From Cryptomeria japonica (lineage: Eukaryota; Streptophyta; Pinopsida; Cupressales; Cupressaceae), in contig NC_081410.1 of assembly GCF_030272615.1 (NCBI RefSeq), forward strand, positions 189,243,619 to 189,307,618: a stretch of 64,000 nucleotides of DNA, read 5' to 3'. The notes under the pieces were generated by a model. The model did no database searches, was not told the DNA's origin, and saw only the letters and a program-made list of their open reading frames with translations. Below, piece after piece: positions 24,487 through 37,379 of the stretch (the first letter of the stretch is position 1; every line of letters begins with the position of its first letter). A program made the translations under genes and the position numbers.

Positions 24487-25966
24487 TGTATGCAGGAAAA
24501 GTGGGCTGGTAGAATTTAAAATGTGAAAATATTGTAAAATAACTAGTCCACACACACACACAGGACTTCTTGGTGCAAGCTATGGAGTAGCGTAGTATTA
24601 CTCAGCTTCCCAAGGAGGGTCCCATGGTTCTCTATCTCACAATGTCCCTCAAACCAATATTTTTGCTCTCAGATTACCGAGCAAAATGGTTTAGGGATGG
24701 CAAATATGAGAACGAGAGATGCTTTGATAGATTTTAGTATGAAATGGATGCTAAGCTATGTGTGATCTTAGAAATGCAATAAACTAGATGGTAAGATGAC
24801 AAGGTTAGTATGAATACTATCCTAGCATACTATATTTAGTCTATGATTGAGCTAAAATGATAAAGAAATTACTCTAAACATGCATATTTAGTCTAATTCC
24901 TAATCTAAAAGAGGCTAAATGATGAGCATAAAAATGATATGAAAGCTTGAAAGAATTTGAGCATAAGTGTAATGCTTCAAATTTAGAGGATTCTATATAT
25001 GAAAATGGAGGAGTGAGAGCTCTATTTATAGCAAGAATAGGGCAATGGATGGTCAGGATTGAAAGATTCAATCAAGGGTTGAGTTTGAAAGTTGGGGATC
25101 CATGTTTGCAAATTGCACCAATGAAATGGTGACAAGTGTGAACATAAGATTGGGTTGAAAGAAGGGGTTGGAGACATTGAATGCCTGAGAAGACCTCATG
25201 GTTATCTAGAGGCTAAAGGTCAAGTCTAAGTTAGGATTATCCACTGGATTAGGAGTTAATCCAAGGATAAACCTTTGTGCAAATGATTAAGAGATAATCA
25301 TGGTCAAAGCATTAAAGGCCTGATGAGACCCTTGGGTTGGGTAGAGGTTGAGTCAAAACAAATGTTTTAACCATGTAGGAGGGTTTGGGTTAACCATTAA
25401 TGGTTATTGGAGACTTTGTGGATTAAGTGGTTGAAGGTTGGAAGCTTTCAAAGGTTATCAAAGACTTTGAGACATTTAGTGGTTGAAGGTTGAAAGCCTT
25501 TAATGGTTATTGGAGACTTTGAGGTTTGAGAAGTGACTTCCCTTTTGCTTAGGGATGTGACAAAGTTTAGAGGAGGGGTTAGGTTAATTAGAAGCGATTA
25601 GAAGATTCTAGAAGGGATTAGAAAGGGGTTTGGGATTTTGCAAGTGGATGGGGGGGATAATAGGATTTAATTGAAATAAAGTAATTTAATTCAATTTGGT
25701 TGCATTTTGGGGAAATTAAATAAATTAGATTTATTCAATTTAGGATAACCATTTAATTAAATTTGAATTTAATTAAAAGTGGCTAGGGGGATTTAATTGA
25801 ATAAAATGATTTATTCATTAAATGGGTATAATGAATTTTATTGAGTAATTTACTTAATAAAATAGAAGAATGTGGATAATTTAATTAAATTGGATTTAAT
25901 TAAATAGAGAAATGAACATAAAATATTCATTTAGGAATATGGTCATTTTTATATGTCTACAGAAAG
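24482..25966 (-). mobile_element. Solo LTR inserted in copia RNase H (24487-25961, TSD GAAAG)
   Basis: A 1475-bp block beginning TGTATGCAGG (24487) and ending ATGTCTACA (25961). It is flanked by GAAAG at 24482-24486 and 25962-25966. It splits the RNase H coding sequence between Lys and Ala codons, and the two sides join in frame when it is removed. On the minus strand it starts TGTAGACATATAAA. It carries a TATA box on that strand (complement of CTCTATTTATAGC near 25020) and has the AT-rich U3 of the other minus-strand LTRs. No internal genes are present, so it is a solo LTR. Confidence 0.9.
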
Positions 25967-26439
25967 CATACACAGATGTTGATTGGGCAGGAAATATTGA
26001 TGACCGAAAGAGTACTACCGATGGAGAATTCTTTCTAGGAGGAAGGCTAGTCTCTTGGATTAGTAAAAAGCAGAGTTGTACTTCACAATCTACTGTTAAA
26101 GTTGAGTATGTAGCAGCTTATATGAATTGCACACAAGCTATGTGGATGAGGCACATTTTGGAAGGTTTGAAGATGGAAATCTCAGAACCAATAAAGATTT
26201 TGTGTGATAATACAAGTGCAATAAACATTTCTAAAAAAATAGTTTTGAATGCAAGGACTAAACACATTGAATTGAAATATCACTTCTTGAGGGAAAAATT
26301 TCAAAGTAAAGATGTTATCTTGGAGCATGTTTCTACCAAGGAGCAGCTTGCAAATATCTTTACCAAACCTCTGCCTAAGACCACTTTCAAGTATCTTAGA
26401 ATTCAATCGAGGGTTGTCCCTCTTCATGAAGTTAGTTGA
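25967..26439 (+). pseudogene. copia RNase H domain (3' part)
   Basis: Continues the interrupted RNase H: AYTDVDWAGNIDDRKSTT, GGRLVSWISKKQ, then LCDNTSAINISKK, RTKHIELKYHFLREK and KEQLANIFTKPLPK. Asp residues of the catalytic set are visible in DVDWAG and CDNTSA. The frame closes with TGA after HEVS at 26437-26439. The polypurine tract follows about 310 bp later. Confidence 0.9.
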
Positions 26440-26752
26440 GCATGATACTGATTGCATCATTCCCTAAACCACTTGCAGAATTTTACATGGATTGATGAAG
26501 AAGTGGATGTATTCCACAATGGGAGCATCAAGTTGCAGAATGATGTTGGTGCACAGTGAGAGAAAAATTACATGCTTTTACTTTCACTTAAGAATTATGT
26601 CATTAAGGAGAAGAATTATGTGTCTGATTAGGTGAACCAGCGGTAGGCTGAAGATAGACAGAGCAAGGTGAATACTTGGTAATATAAACCAGAATTCCTA
26701 TTCACCAATATCAGCGGCAATCAGAGGCGTTGATATTTGTATTGCCATCAAT

Positions 26753-26766
26753 GCCAAAGGGGATAT
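26753..26766 (+). other. Polypurine tract of plus-strand copia element
   Basis: CCAAAGGGGATAT immediately before the TGTTGGCATT start of the 3' LTR. It primes plus-strand DNA synthesis in LTR elements. Confidence 0.9.
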
Positions 26767-29242
26767 TGTTGGCATTTTGCATATAGATTGCATTAATGAT
26801 ATGTTGCCATTGATGTCAATTGAACTGGTAATGGTATTCATGTTGTCGTGTTTGTGAAGTGTACCTATATCTGCAAACACAAAACACTCAATAGATCATT
26901 ACAAACATGGTTAATGAATTTAAATCAAAGAAAGATAAAACCATAACTAAGCGATCTATCACCTCCTAGTAAATGTGAGTATGAATTTTGCTCTCAGATC
27001 TTGTTATGCAAATTCCAGGGACTTGACTACACTTAAATGGAGGATTTAAATGATGAAGATACGTGATCTAGCAATGATAGCATGATTAAGCTACAGAATT
27101 TCGTGATTATTTTAGAAAATAAGCTAGAATGAAGATGCAATTAAGCTAAAATTGAACATGATAACAATGCTTGAAATGATAAACTAGAAGCTAAATGCCT
27201 ATAGTAACAATGCTTGAATGCGAATGTGATGAATCAATTAGGATGCAAAAATGATATGAATTGGGACCCTTTGTGCTCCAAAATGAGGTCTATTTATAGG
27301 ATTTCCAAGGCTAGGGGTGAGGTGGCAGGAATCAACGATCAAGATTGATTTGAAGATATCAATGGTTAAATTGGAGGAGATTGGCAAAGGGGTTGGATGA
27401 AAGGGAACATCTATCATCTCTATGGTGACAAGTGTCAAGAGGCTTCTAGAAGAGGTTGGATGAAAGGGAACACTTAGTGACAAGTGTCACAAAGCTTCTA
27501 GAAGAGGTTGAATGAAAGGGAACATGTGGGTAGGTAGAATGGGTTAGGTTTAGGTGGTTAGAAGTTAGGGGAATTTGAATTTAAAAATTCAAATAATAGG
27601 AAAAGGCTAATTAATCTCAAAAACTCATTAATTGATTTGTTTTAATTAATTAGAGGATTAGAAGAAATGAATTTGATGATGAATTTGATGGGGGAAATTA
27701 ATTAATTTGAATTAATCAATCAAAGGGGATTATTGAAATGAACCTATTAAATAAATCCTTAGATTTATTAATAAGTAGATGAAAGGGGGAATTTAATCAA
27801 ATTGCTTAGTGAATTCAATTAAATTGGGAAGGAGGATTAATTAAATAATTGCTTATTTAATTAATTATCTTCATACCATTTTTAGGTGTATACACATGTT
27901 ACTGCTGATATTGTTGTTTTTGATATTGGCTAGTAACCAGTAAGAAGAACTTTGTGGAAGATGTTGTAAACCGGTATGTAAAGTTTGTGAGTTGAACCAG
28001 TAAACTGGTGTAAAGGGTTAAACCTTTCTATGCAATGTAATCGGTAAACCCTATCAGCTATTAAACTCTAACCGATCAAGTTTGTTGGTTTATTATCTGA
28101 TGAGCGGTAATGATGGAGACACGTGTGATCATTGTATGAGGATAAGTTCATATTGTTTTGGTGCATTTGTTTATTGTCTAGGGAAGGAGCAAAGTGGATT
28201 GCATCTAATCCACAACACGTGATGAGTTACAAAGTCCGATGAAGCGGTGATCATGGAGTGGTTGGAATTTTCTTAAAGAATGTGAAGAGATTGTCATGAT
28301 TTCTAACATTCAAGATTGTACCGACTTATTTGTAATCTCCATGATGAGAATTAGGTTTTTGTTGTGTTACCAACCTAATTGATTTGTATTTAAGGTCAAT
28401 GAAGTTATTTGTAAAAGTTGTTGGCAAGATTGGTAGAAACCTGTTGAGTGTTTAGTTGCCTAACCAGTGAATGGATTTGCACTTTGAGTGAAGGTAGATT
28501 GAAGCTTAAAAGGATCTGATCAAAAAATGTAGTGTTACTCAGACAAATCAAGAAAACCTATTGTTTTCTAACAATTACAGTAGAAGTGAAATCCCTTAAT
28601 CGGGTAAGCTCTAACAAGCTTGGTTACTCATTAAATCCTCTAACAAGGTGGTCCATTAGCTTGGATTCTTAAATTCTCCAGCGAGGTTACTCCTAACAAG
28701 GTATTGTGCTTTTCATCAAGGCATATTTTTAAATCTCTTAACCGGGTGATTCCTAACCGAAATTAGTTCTTAACAGGACTTATTGTAAAGCTTTAACAGG
28801 CTTGGCCCCTAACAGGATGAACTTCAAAAGAGTTCAAATAGCTATCCTTGTGAGTCTCATCTCACCATGGTTTTTACCTATTTGGGTTTTACACGTATAC
28901 ACATTTGTGTCAAGTGGTGAATGTTTTTGTGGTTATGATCTTATATGTTGTTTTGATTAACTTCTGATAAGGGATGATAACTAGAAGCATTGAGAGATGA
29001 ACATGTTGAGTTATGATTAAGTATTGTTGATGTTTACAAGATTGAAGTTGTTTACTGTTAAGTTGTCATAACAGTTAAACCGGTTGATCTCAAGTATTCT
29101 TATGAATATTGATCTTGACTGAGATATGTTTACTTTGTGTGACTAAGTTTGAGTTTGGGAACTTTGCATCAGTTTTTCAATATACTGATTCAACCCCCCT
29201 CTCAGTATTTTACCGGATACTTATTCTTTCATCATACCATCA
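26767..29242 (+). repeat. 3' LTR of plus-strand copia element, interrupted
   Basis: Repeats 19400-20796 from TGTTGGCATTTTGC to CCATCA, but is split by the solo LTR at 26844-27894. Right-hand TSD TTTAT lies at 29243-29247. Confidence 0.95.
26839..27899 (-). mobile_element. Solo LTR inserted in copia 3' LTR (26844-27894, TSD CATGT)
   Basis: A 1051-bp block starting TGTCGTGTTTG and ending GGTGTATACA, flanked by CATGT at 26839-26843 and 27895-27899. The 5' LTR shows the uninterrupted site. On the minus strand it starts TGTATACACCTAAAAA and is AT-rich. A TATA box lies on the minus strand (complement of GGTCTATTTATAGG near 27290). No internal domains are present, so it is a solo LTR. Confidence 0.9.
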
Positions 29243-29277
29243 TTTATCCCTCTAATGTTCCATGAGAGGAACTTCAT
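29243..29277 (-). pseudogene. LINE ORF2 start (first 12 codons)
   Basis: From ATG at 29277 the minus strand reads MKFLSWNIRGIN, the typical start of a plant LINE endonuclease domain. The copia element interrupts immediately after, and the frame resumes at 19399 with SPQNKFAIK. Confidence 0.9.
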
Positions 29278-29299
29278 TTCCTAATCCTTTGGTTGGTAT

Positions 29300-30779
29300 C
29301 TAGGGTTAATTGCCTAGCGTAGGCAATCTCCCTTGCTATAGTCTTTTGTCTTCACGCCCTCTCATACGGTCTACTAGTTTTTTTTTTCCGTCCCCACATC
29401 AGACTTCCTACTCCTAGTCTTCATCTTTTGTGTCTGCCACTATTCCTCAACATCTGGGGATTTGTCAATTGCAGTAGACTTGTTGTTAGGGGTGAGGATA
29501 ATAGACTTGGTTACCTCTTCAATCACCGTCAATTTATGGGAGGCTAGGGTGGGGCTCCTATTTGGAAGCATAGTCGTATGCATGTTTATAGTAGAAGTGG
29601 CCCCAATATTATGGCTAACAATGTCTCTATCTGAGCCATTGTTAGTCATAACCAATGGTGTTGTATCTTTTGTCTCTATTGCACAAGAGGTTGGCAACCC
29701 TTCCTTATCACCTGGCACTTGGGATTCAAAGACAGGTGACATCCTCAGATTCTCCACAGGGGGATTTCCCCTTCCTCAACTGAATCATAGAGAGGGGGGA
29801 TATCATTTATATCAGAATCTCCCAATGATTTCTTCCGTTCTACGAACACCTCCATTTCTCCATTGTTAGGCTTCTTCTGTTCTACTGCCCCAGGAGCACC
29901 CGGGGAGGAACATTTTTCTTTCATTTTAGGTTCCTTCCGGGGGGAGCCTTACCATCAACCACAATGTTCCCCTTATTAGCACATCTTTGGCAATACAAAA
30001 TGGCATTTTCATAGACCAAGGCCTGGGTCCACTTTCCCCATTTGGATTTTAGCATTACGAAATTTGGAAGAGGTCTATTAATAGAAACATTGACACAAAA
30101 TTTGGCATAGAATAACCTAGATTTAGCCAATGTAGCCTCATCAACAGTAACATAGTGCCCAAATGAATTACTAATCCATCTAAAGATCTGCTCACATCCC
30201 AAAATTTGAGGGGGAGGCCCAACAATCTAACCCATACAAGCGCCATCCGTTAAATTTTGTAGATAGGTAAAAACCTAGCTTCCATTTGGATAAGGTTAGA
30301 AGGTGTTTTCCATAAGCCCATGAACCAGAGAGGGAAAAGATCATATCCTCTTGATTAATGAACTTAAACAAAATTAGCCCTCCAAGAATTGTCGAGATAG
30401 TAACACTACCTTTCAGCTTCCAGTGCGAAGCAACACATCACCGAACCATGTCTATGGAGGGGCGGAATGAAAAAAACCTCCCGACCAAGGCCAGGTGTAT
30501 CTCAAAAATAATTCGATCCATAATAGTATCTAGGAGGGAAATATTAGTTCCTTCTTTAGTTTGAACAAAATCCACGAGGATGGATTCTAGGGAGTTGGAA
30601 GGGGACCCAAGAAGAGTGCCTTTCCAGATGGGTTTTGAAGCTTCCCCACCATGTGACACCATCGTAACCTTGCTGGTGTTAGACAACACCTATGGACCAA
30701 TATAGGGAGTCACAACAGTTGTATTGGGAGGGGGGTCTAACTATGGGGAGGAAGATTCCTCCCTAGAATCAACGGCCAT
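29300..30779 (-). pseudogene. LINE ORF1 (gag-like)
   Basis: Begins at ATG 30779 (MAVDSREESSSP, then an early stop) and continues through IWKGTLLGSPSN and a DRIIFEIHLALVGRFF segment. Near 30202-29921 the DUF4283 / CCHC-type pattern follows: LAKSRLFYAKFCVNVSI, INRPLPNFVML, WTQALVYENAILYCQRC. Only the first Cys pair of the zinc knuckle is clear. The C-terminal part (29757-29440) is low complexity. ORF1 proteins of plant LINEs bind their RNA. Stops and frameshifts are present. Confidence 0.75.
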
Positions 30780-30800
30780 GTGCTGCAGCCAAACAAAATT

Positions 30801-31848
30801 TAAAAATTATTTGGGCGGGAGAGTTGCAAAGCATCAAACAATTTGAATATAAATTTGTTATAGTTGTAAGTATTATCTATGTTATTCTATGCATTATCTA
30901 GTGGATTTTGTGGTACAATGAAGCATTTCATTTTGTAGAACCAAAACTAATGGACAATTTTTACTTAGGAAATTCATTTATTTGAAAATGCTTTCAAGAG
31001 TTTGGCAATATAACCTTATTTTTATAGAATATTCAAGCAATTTAAAACTTTATTGAGAACAGTCAATTAGTTTGAAATATTTGCTTCATTTATATAACAA
31101 TTTTTATGTTTGACATGATTTAAATTTTTTTTTTTTTTTTTGCAAATTGAGGTTTGAAATATTTTCCTACTTTAGATTTTATTCTACCACAAGTGTTTCT
31201 TTATTTCATAGCTTAAAATAATTATTGGAATGAGATACTTTACTTTCTATTGCATATAGCAATTAGACATCATTTAGATTGACAATATAACAATTGACTA
31301 AAGTACAAGTTGTGACAATCCCTCATCATCCTTGTAGATCCTTTGAGCTTATTGTTTTTATGAGAGGGGAAAATGTTTGTGCATAAATTTGATGAAAAAT
31401 GCAAGAGCTTCAATGGAGGATTATTTGAATTAATAGGACCATGATGGAGTTGGTTAGTAAGGTAATGCAACGATTACGTATAGTTGAGTGAGATTGAGAT
31501 GTAAATGCTTGTGATGATGAATTAGCTTCAAAAGGACAACTACTTGTGATATTGTCACATAGAGATGAAGGTTGGTTTTTAACGTGATGTTAAGTTCTTT
31601 GGAATTGTGGGTGGGTGGCTAGGGTGCTACTCTTATGTAGTAGAGAACCTTGCCCATGCCAATAATATTTCAATGGTATAACAATGAAGAATCCACACCA
31701 AATTAAACTTATATAAACAATATAATTGGAATGTGAGTTGTTGATGTGAGATGGTGCTCCACATGTGGAATGAATAACACATTTAGGCCTTTATACCCAA
31801 AGACAATAATTTTAGGAATGCTAGAAGTGTAAAAGTAAATTTTGAGAC
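30801..31848. other. AT-rich spacer, nothing recognised
   Basis: Contains a T-run near 31125-31141 and no credible reading frame. It lies between the LINE 5' end and the next LTR. The 3' end of that LTR may extend some way into it. Confidence 0.5.
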
Positions 31849-32909
31849 TAAAAACATTAAACCAACAAATCATATACATTGCAAGAGAGAGTTCTCTCTT
31901 GTTCCTCCGATTAGACCTTTGGTGAACCCAAGAATGCACCCCTTCCTAGCTTATTTGGATTGGTCCAAGATGGGATGTGGAATGCTCTCCACTACACAAC
32001 AAGATATGATATGATTCAAAGGATGATTATGGATGATATAGATTGGCTGTGGAGAGATTTTGGCATTATGAGGGCATGATGGAGGATTTTCATCCTCAAA
32101 TGGACAACGAGAGAATATGATGGAAGTGGATGATTTGTGAGGAGAAGAGACTCCAATTTATAGATTGGAGGAGGCCAAAATGAAGTGCCAAGATTGATTT
32201 TGGGATGAAGGGTTGAGATCGATTTGAGAGGGAGCACATGGATTGAGAGGAAAAGGTGTGGGATTCAAGAGATATGCCATAAAGGCATTCTTGTCTCCAC
32301 ACCTCTCAAGGTTAATGGCGAAGAGATCCCAAGTACATTGGGAAGAGAAAAATGAATATAAAATTCATTGGGGGAAGGAAGAAGGAATAAAAAATTTCAA
32401 AATAAGAGGATGCATGGGGAGATTCAAAGAATTTAAATTTGTTTGAAAGGATCAAGGTGATTAGGGATGTGCAAATGATTAAGAGGATTGATTAGGTTGC
32501 TTAATGAGGGATTAGAGTGCAAGTGGGAAAGTTGGGAGGATGTGACAAGAGGGGAGAGAATGAGTGGAGAATTTAAGATTAGAGAAATAATGATAATCAT
32601 GCTTCTAGAAGAATTAATTAAGTTAAGTGGGGATTAGAAGAAATGATTTATAGGAATAACATGACTATCTTAGTTAATTGAAATCAATTAACTAAGTAGG
32701 GTTTAGAAGAAATAATGGCTGAGTTGACATTATAAGAATGGGGAAATAATTAATTTATTGATAAATTAATTAGTGGACTATAGTGATAAGATTGATTAAA
32801 TCTGATTTAATTAATTATAAGAAGAAAAGGACCAACACAATTAAATTAATTAATTATGTGGAGAGGCTTAAATTAATTAAATATTAATTTAATTAATTTT
32901 AGGTGTCTA
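31849..32909 (-). repeat. 3' LTR of large minus-strand element
   Basis: Nearly identical by eye to 45600-46663. A TATA box on the minus strand (complement of CCAATTTATAGATTGG near 32155) lies in the same place in both copies. Confidence 0.85.
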
Positions 32910-32912
32910 AAT

Positions 32913-32932
32913 TTTGCCCCTCTTTGATATAG
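32913..32932 (-). other. Polypurine tract of large element
   Basis: Minus strand reads AAAGAGGGGCAAAATTT directly before the 3' LTR start. Confidence 0.7.
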
Positions 32933-35112
32933 CATCATGAAGTGATGTTTTATCAAAGAAGAATAAAACATAGTGGAAGGAAAGGATAAAGACTAATAAC
33001 AGGTTGCCCCAATTGTAAATGAGATGAGGAAGGATGATGAGGAGGTAGCGGTATGCCTCCCCGAGAGGACATGTAGGTTGAAAGAACATGGGTGTGCTCT
33101 TGAAATGGTTTAGAGAACTAGAGGATTGAGGATGAATGGATGTAAAGAGGATAAGGACGATGAAGGGGGAATGAATGAACTGGAATCTCCAAGATAAATG
33201 GATGAAATGAGATGAATGAATGAAATGAAGTAAGTGGATGGGATTTCTTGTTGTGTAGATGTAGAGAGCAAACCTATTTTTTATATTACCAAGTATGATC
33301 TACACCACTGGTTATAGGAATCAAGATGTTAATGAAAATCTGAGGCTTGGACTAGACTCTCAGACAATAGGTATCACAATGCACACAAACTCACATACAC
33401 CGATGACGATGTAAATGCGAGACTATAGGATCATACAAGAGAAACCATCAAATGCACCATACCATAAAAAACTATGTCCCATTATGCACCAACCAAGGCA
33501 TACCAAGATATAGGATGATCAAGACAACCCTAAATAGGTATAGTCCTAGGACACAAGATGAAAATCAAAGCGGAAAGCTCAATCATGTTAACAACATGCA
33601 TATGGCCAACTGATATCTCTTGCCAAGAGTAGGACATGGATCTGGATAAACTGTCGAACATGGGAAGGATACATCCCGATGGGTAGGTGATGGACTTGGA
33701 TAAACTGCTAGACATGGGAAGGATGTATCGCGATGGGCAGGGTGTGGATAGATTGATGAGAGACAACATATAAGTTGGTTGTGCAAGGTGTGCAAATGGG
33801 AGGATTGCCACTTGGATTTGATAAACATCATATGGATGGGTGTTTGGATTATGCACAAGTCAATATAAGCTCAGATAAATGGGAAAAGCTCAGTTTTGAT
33901 TGGAAAAAGCTCAGTGTGATGGGGATCATAAATGGATTAGATAATATGGGAGGGAGATTAATGGTTGAATAAGATTGGATGGGATGGGGAATATAATTGA
34001 ATATGATAGGATTTGATTGGACAAGATGGAAAATATGATTGGATATGATAGGATTGGATTGGATGAGATGGCGAATATGATTGGATATGATAGGATTGGA
34101 TTGTGGGTATAGGGTAAATTGATGGGGACCAATGAGAAGGGAGAACCTAGGATTGGTAAGAGGATGGAAGGAGGAAGCGATTGCTTGGAAAGGAGATGGA
34201 GGGATAGTGATAGGATATGAAGGACTAAAGGATGAAAGATAGGTGGAATGGGGATCCAAGAACTATGTTGCAAAAGAGGAAAATTCCCCATTGAAGGTAG
34301 TACAATGGTGGATAAAGATGTATGAGATTGAAGAATAGTGTGTATGGGATATGGATGGAGGAGGAATTAAGGTTTACATTTTCCAAAGCATGCATATACA
34401 TTATTTTTCCTCTAACATGATCAAGACCAAAGGTAGGAATGGAGGATGCATTTGGATAGGATGAGGGATATGAGATGGAGGATATGGATAGGATAGTCAA
34501 GATCAAAGATAGGAAAGGAGAATGGATGTAGCTGGTATTATGGATAGAAGATGGAGGAATATGGTAGATGTGGATGGAAGGATAGCATTGATGAATCTTT
34601 CCTCCAAGTGTAGATTGCAAGAGGATGAGGGGATTACACATGACACTTGTTTACCAAGTTTTAATCACGGTACTTACCCAAGGCACCACAAGAAGTGGTT
34701 TTCACTATAGGATGGATTTTTTCATTTTTTATTTTTTTGAATAGTTTGGATGGGTAGGGATAATGATAAGTGGATTTGGAAGATAGTGGATGCATGAAAG
34801 GGAGATGGAGTAAGGACTCAAGAATCTAGTTCCATAGATAGTATCCCTTAAAGATTTGCTTTAATAGACTCATATAATTTAAGGCATGCTCATAGATGTT
34901 GGTAGAAATAGATGGGGTTATGAAATGGATGAAATATGGAGGGGATAAGGATTTATGCAAAGGTTTGGACTAAAGGAATGGGATTATGAAAAATGGATGT
35001 TGGATAATGGATGGGGTTTTGAGAAACTTGTGGAAGATCAACATTGGCACACACCTTGAAGGGTGGTGGAGTTGGAGAGGAGGAGGTTGAATTAAATGGA
35101 AGATCAAATTTG
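32933..35112 (-). other. Low-complexity interior of large LTR element (left part)
   Basis: GGATG/GGAT-rich on the plus strand, with local tandem duplications. There is a ~60-bp repeat at about 33630-33740 (GATAAACTG...GACATGGGAAGGAT) and a ~50-bp repeat in three copies at about 33975-34110 (GATTGGATATGATAGGATT). Minus-strand open frames are Ser/Pro/Ile/His-rich and follow from the base bias. No domain was recognised. Confidence 0.6.
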
Positions 35113-35117
35113 GTTTT

Positions 35118-36379
35118 TGTTAGACAACTCAGATAACCAGAGGACAACTGAGAGGGGGGGTGGGTGAATTAGTTGTCAATAGATTACAAAACTTTAAGCA
35201 TTCAAATCCTTATTACTGGAACATATAAACCCAATACCGGAATGGATAAACCAAATACCAAAATAAATGATATAGCAATTAAGAATAAACATAAATCACA
35301 TAACAATTACCATCCATCCAGAACACGACACCAAGATTTGTACATGGAAAACTCGGTAAAGGGAAAAACCATGATAGGAAGCCTACCCACAATCTGATAA
35401 TACTTCTCCAGTAAGTATGTGATTACAAAATGAGGGGCTTGCACATGTAGAAAGGCCAACAGCCTAGAGCGCATTGCTCATCACAAAAGGAGCCTCATTG
35501 ACTATAAAATAAATCCAGACTACAATCCAGAAAGAAGAGTGAACTGCAAAGATAACATCTCTTATGCCTGAGTATAGTTTCGGTTAAGCTTAGTACCAGA
35601 GGTCTTAAGCCTCTCTTACCAACCCAATTCGATCATCTATGATCGACCAAAACTCCTGCATATGATTACAATATTATTCGTACAAGTAATTGCATAACCA
35701 TCTTATAACCATAATCCCATGATCTACAAAGAGATCTTACATCATATTTATACCAACCCGGGACCTAAACAATTAGGTCAGCCACCTAAAAGATAATACA
35801 ATAAATTCATAACATAAACCTGCAATCCAATGATCAACCAAGTCATCCTAGGAATGAAACAACATAATCCAATCAACGAGTCCATCCAGTAACGCATCAG
35901 GATCACCCATCAACACGTTACATAAGTTGGTCCATAACCTAGCAGAATAAGACAACATTAGGTCCGGACCCAAATCCAACACCACTGATCAATAGGAACA
36001 TGAACAAGATAACCAACAACATCCCAAAAGCCATCTAGAATCCGCACCAACACCACTTATCACGTGCATCAAAATATCTTCAACAAAGCTCTGTTGGTAA
36101 AACCCTTACCGGTGACCAAAATGCTTACTAGAACAAATGATAGTATCTGAGTCATCACATCTTGAACCAAATGATCGTGATATGCATCTGAATAACATGA
36201 ATGAAAGATCCAAATCAATTCCACAAACCAAAGCATACCAGAGCATACCAGATCAATATCATAATCCAACCACTCTACCAGAACCAACTAGAAACTGGTA
36301 AATAACCAAAACAACCGATGTTGCCATCAATGACAAAACATCAATGCAACACATAATCAATTCCTCCAAATTGCCAACA
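35118..36379 (-). repeat. 3' LTR of nested minus-strand copia
   Basis: In plus orientation it runs from TGTTAGACAAC to TTGCCAACA. It is homologous to 40268-41528 along its whole length with scattered substitutions. Confidence 0.95.
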
Positions 36380-36392
36380 ATCTCCCCCTTTG
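36380..36392 (-). other. Polypurine tract of nested copia
   Basis: Minus strand reads CCAAAGGGGGAGAT immediately before the 3' LTR (TGTTGGCAATTTGG). Confidence 0.9.
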
Positions 36393-36689
36393 GCTTTGAT
36401 GGCAACACTAGATGTGAAAAGCATTCAAGTGCCAAGAAATGCCAAACAAGTCTCCCCCTATGGAAGACAACCAACAATCTCTCACAAAATGACATTGAAA
36501 TGAAGCTCTAAACCAAACTCCCCTAATGAATATATCTCTCCCTTATGTTTTTTGCAAGAATAACTCTCCCCTTTGACATCATGCCAAAGATCTGACATAA
36601 ATATCAAAGAAAAGTCATAAATCCTTTGATTCTTACAGCTGATTACTCCCCCTGAGTAGTAGCACCACCACATCAATCTGGAATGAGTA

Positions 36690-37330
36690 ATAGCTCTGAT
36701 AATGCATACCAAACTGATGCCAATCAACATCACTAAGGTCTCTATTGGAGGGGAAGAAACCACCAATCTATCTCTGAAGTACTCAAATGACTCTTTAGGA
36801 AAAGGTTTAGTGAAGATGTCTGCAATCTGCTCTTTAGTGTTCACATAAAACAGTTTGACTTCATTTGCTTCCACCTTCTCCTTGAAAAAGTTATACTTGA
36901 TAAATAAGTGTTTTTTCCTAGAATGAAATACCATATTCTTTGATATATCAATAGCAGCAGAGTTATCACAATGAATAACTACTGGTTCATTATAATCCAC
37001 CTTTATATCATTCAACATTTGATTCATCCATAGAACTTGTGTACAGTTAGTAGCAGCAACAACATACTCAGCTTCAATAGTAGATAAAGAGGTACATGAC
37101 TGCTTTTTTCTGATCCATGAAACAGGTTTCTTTCCAAGAAAGAAAGCTCCACCGGATGTGCTCTTCCAATCATCAACATCTCCAGCTCAATCTGCATCTG
37201 TATATGCACATAATGTAAAGTCATCATTTTTAGGATACCACAAACCATATTCAGTTGTTCCCTGAAAATACCTGAAAAATCCTTTTCACTGCACTCTCAT
37301 GATTTTCTCTAGGATCACTCTGACAGCTTG
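36690..37330 (-). pseudogene. copia RNase H domain
   Basis: Two open segments (37248-37024 and 37027-about 36700) in neighbouring frames. The catalytic-strand pattern reads VIHCDNSAAIDISKN, then HSRKKHLFIKYNFFKEK and KEQIADIFTKPFPKES, the typical C-terminal end of copia polyproteins. A frameshift near 37260-37270 and stops separate it from the reverse transcriptase. Confidence 0.9.
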
Positions 37331-37379
37331 ATACAATACAAACTACATTCATTATATCCAGTCTAGTCTGAGTCAAATA

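Larger units (their letters stand above)
19400..29242 (+). mobile_element. Ty1/copia retrotransposon carrying two nested solo LTRs
   Basis: A complete but dead copia element. It has 5' LTR 19400-20796, primer-binding site 20799-20810, gag-pol 20868-26439, polypurine tract 26753-26766 and 3' LTR 26767-29242. The domain order gag, protease, integrase, reverse transcriptase, RNase H is diagnostic of Ty1/copia. TSD TTTAT is present on both sides. Without the two nested solo LTRs it would be about 7.3 kb. The polyprotein has several in-frame stops, and the 5' LTR has about 20 extra bases near its start compared with the 3' LTR. Confidence 0.95.
15118..30800 (-). mobile_element. LINE (non-LTR retrotransposon) interrupted by a copia element
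   Basis: Minus-strand LINE with ORF1 (30779 to about 29300) and ORF2 (29277 to about 15770), ending near a T-run at 15118-15124 that would be its short poly(A) tail. ORF2 contains endonuclease, reverse transcriptase, zinc-binding and RNase H parts, the layout of plant L1-type elements with a C-terminal RNase H. The copia element at 19400-29242 sits inside ORF2. Removing it and one TTTAT copy brings the two halves back into one frame, so the LINE is the older element. Frameshifts and stops throughout show it is dead. The exact 5' end and the LINE's own target-site duplication were not determined. Confidence 0.85.

Noticed and set aside
33530-34641. Minus-strand open frames of 100-138 codons rich in Ser, Pro, Ile and His
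   Set aside because: Base-composition artefacts of the GGATG-rich interior; no domain, and several overlapping frames are equally open.
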